A stretch of DNA of 7,744 nucleotides from an uncultured Bacteroidota bacterium (GTDB lineage: Bacteria > Bacteroidota > Bacteroidia > Chitinophagales > Saprospiraceae), in assembly GCA_937926185.1 (NCBI GenBank), contig CALEYM010000366.1:1-7744 (forward strand), given 5' to 3'. The notes under the pieces were generated by a model, which was not told the DNA's origin, did not search any database, and was given only the letters and a program-made list of their open reading frames with translations. Positions 1 to 5,832 of this stretch are shown here, piece after piece. The position numbers and the translations under genes were made by a program. How positions within the stretch are numbered: the stretch's first letter is position 1; every line of letters starts with the position of its first letter.

Positions 1-605
1 CCTTCGACGAGTTCCCGCAGATCACGCTGACCGAACTGAAATACGGCGTGATCAACCCGCAGACACGCAAGGCCCAGCGCTGGGATCGCGGTATTCGGGT
101 ACTCCGCAACGTGAAATGGAAAGACCCGTCCTGGTTTCAAATCCTGAGCACCTGGTTCCGCAACGGGCTGGTCATCCTGGATGAGAGCCGGAACTACATC
201 CCGCAAAAGAGCGAGATGCCTGAGGAACAGATCGAATTTTTCACCATCCACCGCAACAACTGCATCGACGTGATGGTGGTGAGCCACGACTTTATGAGCA
301 TGAATTTACTGCTCCGCAAGGCTTTTCGCATCTACATCGTGTTCAGAACCGGCGATAAGCCCAGCCACGAAGCCTGGTTTACAGTCCGAACCCTGCCCGA
401 GGAGTTGTACGGGATATGGACCACCTTGCAACGCTTGCGCAGCCCGGCGGCGAAGATGTCGCCCTTTGTGCTGTACGACCGGGAAACCGGGCGCACCAAA
501 CTCTACGCGGATCTCGACAAACTGGAAATCCTCATACCTGACACTGACCCCGAGGCCTTGGGGCTGATGAAAAGCATCCCGTACCGGAAATTTGCCGCGG
601 GTTAA
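1..605 (+). CDS. Zot-like P-loop NTPase, C-terminal part (5' truncated by window edge)
   Basis: The reading frame is open from base 3, so the true start and the Walker A motif lie upstream of the window; about 200 residues are visible. Around bases 165-195 there is a hydrophobic strand ending in Asp-Glu (LVILDES), a good Walker B motif. It is followed by a His-Arg-Asn segment and a strand ending in a polar Ser-His-Asp (MVVSHD), then a segment with Leu-Leu-Arg. This order (Walker B, 'HRH'-like element, sensor strand, 'lR' element) is that of zonular occludens toxin (Zot)/filamentous-phage pI ATPases, related to the FtsK/HerA group. Family members power phage assembly or DNA and protein translocation at the inner membrane. 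No transmembrane segment is visible in the C-terminal part, unlike classical pI proteins, so assignment to Zot rather than another FtsK/HerA relative is uncertain. It heads a same-strand cluster of small membrane-protein genes. Confidence 0.6.
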   Translation, partial: FDEFPQITLTELKYGVINPQTRKAQRWDRGIRVLRNVKWKDPSWFQILSTWFRNGLVILDESRNYIPQKSEMPEEQIEFFTIHRNNCIDVMVVSHDFMSMNLLLRKAFRIYIVFRTGDKPSHEAWFTVRTLPEELYGIWTTLQRLRSPAAKMSPFVLYDRETGRTKLYADLDKLEILIPDTDPEALGLMKSIPYRKFAAG

Positions 606-646
606 CGAACCTTCGAACCAGAAACTTTCTAACCTTTTAATTAACC

Positions 647-1270
647 ATGACCACCGATTCAACACCCGAAATAACCGCCACCGAGCCGGTAACAGGACAA
701 TCTTTTTCCAGCCTCCCCATAGAGGACTGGACTGACGACGAAGTCATCCTCTTCTACGACAGCCACCTGCCCGCAAAAGCCGTCAGCGACCTCTCGGCCA
801 AAGAACTGCAAATCACCGTCCGGTACGGCGACATTGCCAAACAACGCCGCGAACAGGCCGAGCAAACCGGCTTCGACGCGGAAGTGGAGGCCATCCGGCG
901 CCAGGTATCTATCCAGGTGGAGCGGTACGCCATTGCTGCGTTGTTGGAGGAATACCACAGAAGGTCTTTTACCGAAGTCGCCCGGGGAAATGAGACAGAA
1001 GAGGTGCGCCTCATTGTGCGCTTTGGCAACCGCGAAATTGAAATGCGAGCCACCGACATGGCTGTTGCGTTCGGCGGCTTTGGCAACCCCAAAACGCGGG
1101 ATTTCACCAAGGCACTGGAATCCGTGTTGGCGCTGGCCAAATCCGCTGCGACCCAGCACCGCATTCGCATCGAACGTTCGAAAGGCCGGAACTGGAGTTT
1201 TCACACCAAAGACCTCCGCTGGTCATCTGCCGTCATCAAAATGAGGATGGAAGACGGCGAAACCCTGTAA
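647..1270 (+). CDS. Hypothetical 207-aa soluble protein
   Basis: I do not recognise this protein. The N-terminus (residues 1-20) is Thr/Pro/Glu-rich and probably disordered. Residues 25-105 are charged and largely helical (Asp/Glu-rich, then a Lys-Arg-Glu stretch), and residues 115-205 look mixed alpha/beta with basic strands near the C-terminus. There is no signal peptide or membrane segment. The ATG at 647 follows a CT- and A-rich leader without Shine-Dalgarno, as for neighbouring genes. The stop is 20 nt upstream of the next start, which suggests co-transcription with the Zot-like NTPase gene before it and the membrane-protein genes after it. A cytoplasmic partner of the NTPase is a guess based only on position. 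Confidence 0.75.
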   Translation: MTTDSTPEITATEPVTGQSFSSLPIEDWTDDEVILFYDSHLPAKAVSDLSAKELQITVRYGDIAKQRREQAEQTGFDAEVEAIRRQVSIQVERYAIAALLEEYHRRSFTEVARGNETEEVRLIVRFGNREIEMRATDMAVAFGGFGNPKTRDFTKALESVLALAKSAATQHRIRIERSKGRNWSFHTKDLRWSSAVIKMRMEDGETL

Positions 1271-1290
1271 ACCTTAAAAACCTTTTGCAC

Positions 1291-1497
1291 ATGGGAAACA
1301 TACCCCGTTGGGCCATCTGGCTGGCGCTCGCCCTGATCGCCGTGGCCGCCGCTTTTACCATTATGGCCGGCATCCGGCGGCTCAAAAACGAACGCGCTGC
1401 CCGGCAACTGCTCGATCAAGGCAAAGTGACCGTGGCGTTGTCGCCCGGCGAAATCCAGCAGATCGTTTCCGAGATCAAAAAATCTATACAACCATGA
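1291..1497 (+). CDS. Small single-pass membrane protein (68 aa)
   Basis: The protein has one hydrophobic segment at about residues 6-26 (rich in Ala, Leu and Ile), directly followed by basic residues (Arg-Arg-Leu-Lys). By the positive-inside rule this predicts N-out/C-in topology. The rest is a short amphipathic cytoplasmic tail. An in-frame TTG lies six bases upstream (1285), but the ATG at 1291 is the more likely start and follows the same kind of leader as other genes here. The stop overlaps the next start in an ATGA arrangement, so the two genes are probably translationally coupled. Size and architecture resemble minor coat or assembly proteins of filamentous phages, but such short proteins cannot be assigned by eye. 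Confidence 0.7.
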   Translation: MGNIPRWAIWLALALIAVAAAFTIMAGIRRLKNERAARQLLDQGKVTVALSPGEIQQIVSEIKKSIQP

Positions 1498-1739
1498 CCC
1501 TCGAACTTACTCCACAAATCCGCCGTATCGGCGCCATCGTTGCCTATTTGCTGCTGTTGGCCTTGCTTGTCACTTGGTTTATCCAGCAAATCCGGGCAAC
1601 GGCCGCTTACGCCCGAGCCATGAACGGCATCGCCGAAGCCGCCCGAAAAGGCGAAAACGTGACGGTGCAGGTGGCTAACTTCAATTCCAACCCCCAACTA
1701 CTGACCGATGGAAAACCTAAACTTGATGCCAATTCCTGA
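1494..1739 (+). CDS. Small single-pass membrane protein (81 aa)
   Basis: The start at 1494 is set by an ATGA overlap with the preceding stop. Arg-Arg at residues 11-12 precedes a Leu-rich transmembrane segment (about 14-32), predicting N-in/C-out topology, with about 48 residues of Asn- and Ala-rich polar sequence outside. The frame is open further upstream (from 1308), but that extension lies over the preceding gene and reads as Arg-rich shadow sequence, so I reject it. The gene overlaps the next one by up to 32 nt. Function is not recognised. It is the second of three consecutive genes for N-terminally anchored membrane proteins and probably acts in the same envelope-associated assembly. 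Confidence 0.7.
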   Translation: MTLELTPQIRRIGAIVAYLLLLALLVTWFIQQIRATAAYARAMNGIAEAARKGENVTVQVANFNSNPQLLTDGKPKLDANS

Positions 1740-2313
1740 TGGGGTGGGCCGGGTGCCCTGGAAACCAATTGGTATCCTGTTATTCTTCGTTTTTTCGGTG
1801 TTGCTGGTGCTGTACCTATTTTCCGTGCGGGCTAACCGGAAGTTGAAACAGTGCATTGTCGGTTTGACCGGCGAAAACGAAGCCTTACAGGAATCACTCG
1901 ATGCCGGTAACACGGAATTGGATGCGTTGAAGCAAAGTGCCCAAACTGCACCTGATTTCGCGCCAACCCAGCCACCGGCCGGTTTTCGGATGCCAATTCT
2001 GAATCCTGGTCTGAAATTCAACATCCAACCAGATTTTAACCTGTCTTACCCGGCATTCAATGCCTGGAATACCGGAGAAACGCTGCGTGTGTTGGTGGTG
2101 TTGGATCATGCCGGCGCCTTCGGTGATTTCCGGCAACAACCCGGTGTGGAGCCCTCCCCAGCTTGGGTATTTCAACTGTTCACCGTGGGTGGCGCCCTGC
2201 TGAGGGAAAGCCACCTGCCCGTCATCGGTGACGGACAACCCGACGGCAAACGTATCGTGGCCGAAATACGAAACCTTCTGGAATCCGGCCTCGAAGAAAC
2301 CCCGAATACCTAA
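1708..2313 (+). CDS. Membrane-anchored coiled-coil protein (201 aa)
   Basis: A short N-terminal segment is followed by a strongly hydrophobic helix at residues 20-40 (Phe-, Leu- and Val-rich). A basic stretch (Arg-Ala-Asn-Arg-Lys-Leu-Lys) then predicts that the C-terminus is cytoplasmic. Residues 45-78 have the heptad-like, Glu/Leu-rich pattern of a coiled coil. A Pro-rich linker (about 82-100) leads to a domain of roughly 100 residues with predicted beta strands (for example RVLVVLDHAG near residue 127 and WVFQLFTVGG near 153). I do not recognise the domain. The ATG at 1708 overlaps the previous gene by 32 nt; Met7 at 1726 is an alternative start reducing the overlap to 14 nt. The next gene starts 20 nt after the stop, so it is probably in the same operon. 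Confidence 0.75.
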   Translation: MENLNLMPIPDGVGRVPWKPIGILLFFVFSVLLVLYLFSVRANRKLKQCIVGLTGENEALQESLDAGNTELDALKQSAQTAPDFAPTQPPAGFRMPILNPGLKFNIQPDFNLSYPAFNAWNTGETLRVLVVLDHAGAFGDFRQQPGVEPSPAWVFQLFTVGGALLRESHLPVIGDGQPDGKRIVAEIRNLLESGLEETPNT

Positions 2314-2333
2314 AACCCTAACCCCTGAACACC

Positions 2334-2636
2334 ATGCCACAACCCTACGAAGCCACCTGTGTAGCCAATTGGCTCAACGAAAATCCCATCCGCCTGACCG
2401 TGGCCGCCGGCCGGGTGGCTAAAAGTGACCTGGCCAATGCGATAAACATCACTACCGCGAGCCTGCGGCATAAAATCGCCATCCTCCGGGCTTCTGATCC
2501 GGCTTTCGATGATTTATACCAGGAAAAGTCCAAACGGACGGAGTTGCCGGTGGATTTGGCGGAGGTGATTATCAGGATGTTGTTTGATGGAAATCCGGGT
2601 GTAAGGGTGGAGTTGGTAGGGGCGGTGGTGGTGTAA
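2334..2636 (+). CDS. Small protein with possible helix-turn-helix (100 aa)
   Basis: Residues 27-50 read like a helix-turn-helix: Val-Ala-Lys-Ser-Asp-Leu-Ala, then a turn near Asn-Ile-Thr, then a Thr/Ser/Leu-Arg recognition-like helix. The remainder is predicted helical and ends in an unusual Val-rich tail. This is a pattern reading, not a family match; it could be a small regulator of the upstream cluster or a DNA-binding partner. The ATG follows a CT/A-rich leader resembling those at 647 and 1291. Base usage changes within the gene: from about 2530 the coding strand becomes G-rich and T-rich (GTG, TTG, GAG codons), unlike its C-rich first half. It is the last gene before the promoter-containing gap. 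Confidence 0.6.
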   Translation: MPQPYEATCVANWLNENPIRLTVAAGRVAKSDLANAINITTASLRHKIAILRASDPAFDDLYQEKSKRTELPVDLAEVIIRMLFDGNPGVRVELVGAVVV

Positions 2637-2739
2637 TATTATTTCAAGACAAGGCAAAGGATACTAAACCTGGCCATTCCCTTGGCGAATCCACAGTCTG
2701 GCATTTAAATTGCACCGTTTTGCAATTTATACTTGTGCC
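2637..2739. other. Intergenic gap between the two gene clusters
   Basis: This 103-base gap is the only sizeable space between the two plus-strand clusters. It is richer in A+T than the flanking genes. I see no convincing rho-independent terminator; the only inverted match is a weak 4-bp ATTC/GAAT pair near 2676-2690. Its right end carries the candidate promoter described separately. Confidence 0.5.
2728..2735 (+). promoter_or_regulatory. Candidate Bacteroidota-type -7 element
   Basis: The octamer TATACTTG matches the Bacteroidota -7 consensus TAnnTTTG at all but one defined position. A clear -33 TTG at the usual spacing is not evident; the TTG at 2710 is too close. If used, transcription would start at or within a few bases of the ATG at 2740, giving an almost leaderless mRNA for the downstream operon. 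It is supported mainly by its position at the end of the only gap before four tightly coupled genes. Confidence 0.3.
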
Positions 2740-3987
2740 ATGCCCGACAACGCCACTCCAGTTACACATTTTACTAACATCCGCCAAATTCTCTGCCGGG
2801 CCATCCGGCAGGCGCGACAGGAGGTGTTCGTGGCAGTGGCGTGGTTTACCGATGATGCCCTTTTCGCGGAACTCCTTGCGGCACAACAGCGCGGTGTGCG
2901 AACAGAGGTGACCATGATGGACGACGATATCAATCGGCAATCCGGGCTGGACTATACTGTGCTGGAAACCGCCGGTGTCCCCGTGTGGTGCTACCCTGAA
3001 TACCTTGGCCTCATGCACCACAAATTCTGCGTCGTGGATCAAAATACACTCTTGATCGGGTCGTACAACTGGACGCGCAAGGCCGCCAAAAACCAGGAAA
3101 GCCTGCTGGAAATCCCCATCGGCGCACAATTGGCAGCCGACTTTCGCGTCGAGTTCGAGCGGGTGAAACTAGCCTGCAACCGGTTGTATGCCCTTGCTCC
3201 CGCACAACCGGAACCCGAGCCGGCCCCCACGTCCTTTGCGAGCGATACCTTACCCGGCCGCTCTTTGCTCGCCTCCGACCTGCGTGTGGAAATCCTGTTC
3301 CTTGAACTGGAAGTGGCCCAACTGGAAGCCGAAAAAAACAGCATGGAAGCCGTTCTTCTCACCTTCGAGCGCCTGCTGCGGGATTTGTTAGGCAACCTGC
3401 TGGTCCGACACCTCGACTTGCAAAGACAATTGGCCGAACGCAAAGCACAACTTACTGGCAAACGCCAGGACCAAGAGCAATACGATCAGCGCGAGGGCGA
3501 ATTCCGACAGTTTCAGGAAAAAATACAGGAAGATGCCATGCGATCGGAAGTCGTGCTAGACGCACCGACCGCTGCCGACCTGAAACAAATGTACCGCGAG
3601 GCGGTGCTCCTGGCCCACCCCGACCGCTACGGCAGCGACCCGCAAAAAGAAGCCGAGGCCAATGCGCTGATGGCCGCTCTCACTGAGGCATTTCGCCAGA
3701 AAGACGTGGAAAAAGTACGAGAAATCTGGCTAAGCCTCAAAAACGGTATGGCCTTCCGATCCGACTGGGCAGCCCTTACCGACATCGAACAGCTCCAGGC
3801 GATCTTAGCCAAACTGAAAAAACGCTGCTCCGAACTCACACAGGCCGTTGTCGATTTACAGCAATCCAAATCCTACCGCGCACAGCAGGCGAACCCGAAT
3901 GCCGAGGCCTACGCCGCCGTGCTACGGGAACAGTTGGAGTGCAACATTCAAATTCTCGAAAACGAAATAAACCAGTTGCAAACATGA
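2740..3987 (+). CDS. Phospholipase D-family (single HKD) protein with coiled coils and J-domain
   Basis: The 415-residue protein has four parts. Residues 1-145 form a PLD-like domain with one HKD motif (His93-x-Lys95-x4-Asp100) followed by GSYNWT and an Asn-x-Glu element (Asn118, Glu120). Single-HKD enzymes such as Nuc, BfiI and Zucchini/PLD6 dimerise to form one active site and cleave nucleic acids or phosphodiesters. After a Pro/Glu linker, residues 182-268 are a long coiled coil. Residues 276-330 form a J-domain-like helix-loop-helix with the diagnostic His-Pro-Asp at 293-295, expected to contact an Hsp70 (DnaK). A second coiled coil covers 347-412. No signal peptide is present, so it is probably cytoplasmic. 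An in-frame TTG at 2710 exists, but the ATG at 2740 better fits the domain boundary and candidate promoter. The stop overlaps the next start (ATGA). Nuclease rather than lipase activity is inferred; it is the likely effector or substrate of the operon. Confidence 0.85.
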   Translation: MPDNATPVTHFTNIRQILCRAIRQARQEVFVAVAWFTDDALFAELLAAQQRGVRTEVTMMDDDINRQSGLDYTVLETAGVPVWCYPEYLGLMHHKFCVVDQNTLLIGSYNWTRKAAKNQESLLEIPIGAQLAADFRVEFERVKLACNRLYALAPAQPEPEPAPTSFASDTLPGRSLLASDLRVEILFLELEVAQLEAEKNSMEAVLLTFERLLRDLLGNLLVRHLDLQRQLAERKAQLTGKRQDQEQYDQREGEFRQFQEKIQEDAMRSEVVLDAPTAADLKQMYREAVLLAHPDRYGSDPQKEAEANALMAALTEAFRQKDVEKVREIWLSLKNGMAFRSDWAALTDIEQLQAILAKLKKRCSELTQAVVDLQQSKSYRAQQANPNAEAYAAVLREQLECNIQILENEINQLQT

Positions 3988-4970
3988 ACGAAATTGTCAA
4001 AGCCCCAAACCAAAGCCTCGTATCTACTGGTGCATTTCACGAAACGCTGCGCCAAGTGCTGGAAACACCAGTGAAAAGTAAGCCGTACACGGCGCAGGTC
4101 ACCCGGTCATCTCCCTCGGCGTTTGTTTTTCTGATAGACCAATCCGGCTCGATGAAAGGGAAGGTAACTTACCTCGGCAAGCCCGTCAGCAAGGCTGAGG
4201 CCGTGGCCCGCATTGTGAATGAAATTTTGCAGGAGATCATCAACCGCTGCCAAAAGAGCGACGGCGTGCGGGATTATTTTGACATCGCTGTCATCGGTTA
4301 CGGGCAAGACAAGGCCGCCGATTCTGCTTGGGAGGGCAAGTTGCAAGGCCGCGGCTTTGTGCCGCCTTCCGAATTAGCTGCCAACTACCTGAGCATGGAA
4401 ACTGTCGTCGTGCATGAAATGGTAAGGGGCATACAGATGGAACACACAAAACATCTGAAGCAATGGATTACCCCGAAAACCTGCGAACTGACCCCGATGA
4501 AAAATGCCCTCGATAAAGCAGCTGACATGCTCGAATCCTGGTTGGTTGATCACCAAAAGGGGGACCACTTTCCGCCGCTCGTGTTGAACATCACGGATGG
4601 AGCAGCCACCGACGGCAAGCCTTCCGAACTGCTCGCCGCCGCCCGGCGTATAAAAAACCTGCACACCACAGACGGGTATGTGCTGCTGCTCAATATCCAC
4701 CTTTCCCAGGCAGAAGGCGCCCCGGTGTTATTCCCTGTTACACCCGACGACCTGCCGAACGATCCGCTCGCCCGACTCCTGTACGATATGTCCAGCGAAA
4801 TGCCACAGGTGTACCACGCTGACATCGCCCGACTGGTAAATGTGGACAGCAGCGGCTACTTCACCGGCATGGCATTCAATGCCGATGCCAAAGCCTTGAT
4901 TAGCATGTTACAAATTGGAACCAACACCGCCTTAGCCCACACCAACGATGCCGCTCGTTCGCAATCATAA
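3984..4970 (+). CDS. TerY-like von Willebrand factor A (vWA) domain protein
   Basis: The 328-residue protein is a vWA domain for most of its length. The metal-ion-dependent adhesion site is complete: Asp52-x-Ser54-x-Ser56 after a hydrophobic strand (FVFLIDQSGSM), a Thr at about 170 (ELTPMKNAL), and Asp205 in NITDGAATDG. Such domains bind a divalent metal and dock protein partners. No signal peptide or membrane helix is visible, so it is a cytoplasmic vWA protein of the TerY/YegL type. Its place directly before a PP2C phosphatase and a protein kinase matches the TerY-P triad described by Aravind and colleagues, where the vWA protein is proposed to scaffold the phospho-signalling pair. The start at 3984 is fixed by an ATGA overlap with the preceding gene; the frame extends upstream to 3939, but that part lies within the previous gene. 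It overlaps the phosphatase gene by 23 nt. Confidence 0.87.
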   Translation: MNEIVKAPNQSLVSTGAFHETLRQVLETPVKSKPYTAQVTRSSPSAFVFLIDQSGSMKGKVTYLGKPVSKAEAVARIVNEILQEIINRCQKSDGVRDYFDIAVIGYGQDKAADSAWEGKLQGRGFVPPSELAANYLSMETVVVHEMVRGIQMEHTKHLKQWITPKTCELTPMKNALDKAADMLESWLVDHQKGDHFPPLVLNITDGAATDGKPSELLAAARRIKNLHTTDGYVLLLNIHLSQAEGAPVLFPVTPDDLPNDPLARLLYDMSSEMPQVYHADIARLVNVDSSGYFTGMAFNADAKALISMLQIGTNTALAHTNDAARSQS

Positions 4971-5832
4971 CCTGCTTGTTCAAAGCACAGCCAAGCCCGG
5001 CGAAACTGTCAACGAGGACGCTGTGTGCGGTACCGGCAGACTACTGGCGGTAGCCGACGGCGCAGGCGGCACGGGCATATACGCGGGTGAGTGGGCGCGT
5101 TACCTCGTAGCGTGCCTGCCCGAGCAACCGATCACCGACTTTGACGGGCTGGATGTCTGGTTAGCCGGTATCTGGCAACCGTTTTTCGACCGCTACCGCG
5201 AGCAACCCGCACCGCCGGAGGTGCTTGCCAAGTTTATGGAAGAAGGCTCCGCTGCGGCGCTGGCCGCGATCTGGCTGCCGAAAAACCCCGGCGAGCCGGC
5301 AACGGCGCTGGCATTTGGCGACAGCGTGGCGCTGTGCTACGACTCGCAGCGGCACACCCTGAGCGGCACACATCCCGACCTCGCGGTTTTCGCCGAATCG
5401 CCGGTGCTGCTGAACTGGAAAACCGAACCCCGTCCCGAAGGGCTGAGCATCCGCATGCTTCCGGCACCCGCCGGCACGGTACTGCTGGTATGCAGCGATG
5501 CGCTGGCGCAGTACCTGCTCGGCACCTTTGCCCTGCATCACGACGACGCGGAAAGCCAGGCAGCCTTGGCCCGATTGCGCCACCAGCCGCACCGCTTGGC
5601 CGCCTACCTCGAAAAACTGACCGATGCGGGCTTTGCCCAAAAAAACTGGTACGCCGAGGTGTTGCACCCGCTTTTGGACGCGGCGCAAGACCCCGCGCTG
5701 TTTCGCAGCCACCTGTACGAACGCTGCGCGGCCGGTTGGCTGCTCCACGACGATTATTCTTTAGCCGCAGCCCTGCCCGGAGCAGCGGATTTTTTCGAGA
5801 TTTTCAAAAACAAAACCGATCCGGCGCCATGA
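4948..5832 (+). CDS. PP2C-family protein phosphatase
   Basis: The 294-residue protein carries the PP2C metal-binding and structural motifs in order: Asn-Glu-Asp at 22-24, the Ala-Asp-Gly-Ala-Gly-Gly motif at 36-41 (Asp37 a metal ligand), a small-residue helix GSAAALAAIW at 100-109, Gly-Asp-Ser at 124-126, a Cys-Ser-Asp-Ala element at 182-185 (the usual 'SDG' region) and a C-terminal Asp-Asp-Tyr-Ser at 268-271 matching the 'DDaT' motif. These are sufficient for a metal-dependent Ser/Thr phosphatase. The 'SDG' Gly is replaced by Ala, a modest deviation. No membrane segment is present. The start overlaps the vWA gene by 23 nt and the stop overlaps the kinase start (ATGA), implying fixed stoichiometry with both. 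It probably reverses phosphorylation by the kinase. Confidence 0.88.
   Translation: MPLVRNHNLLVQSTAKPGETVNEDAVCGTGRLLAVADGAGGTGIYAGEWARYLVACLPEQPITDFDGLDVWLAGIWQPFFDRYREQPAPPEVLAKFMEEGSAAALAAIWLPKNPGEPATALAFGDSVALCYDSQRHTLSGTHPDLAVFAESPVLLNWKTEPRPEGLSIRMLPAPAGTVLLVCSDALAQYLLGTFALHHDDAESQAALARLRHQPHRLAAYLEKLTDAGFAQKNWYAEVLHPLLDAAQDPALFRSHLYERCAAGWLLHDDYSLAAALPGAADFFEIFKNKTDPAP

Noticed and set aside
659..1204. Minus-strand open frame (181 codons) opposite the 207-aa gene
   Set aside because: The plus-strand frame fits the operon spacing and leader pattern; the minus product is Phe/Gly/Val-rich and looks like antisense.
2637..2739. Terminator for the first gene cluster
   Set aside because: Only a 4-bp inverted match without a T-tract is present, so read-through into the second operon cannot be excluded.
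5161..5748. Long minus-strand open frame (195 codons)
   Set aside because: It is antisense to the PP2C gene, whose metal-binding motifs are evident.
5334..5828. Continuous open frame of 165 codons upstream of the kinase ATG, which would make a 713-aa protein
   Set aside because: It lies entirely within the phosphatase gene in another frame and encodes Arg/Pro/Ala-rich sequence typical of GC-rich shadow frames. The kinase domain begins naturally after the ATG at 5829, which overlaps the phosphatase stop.
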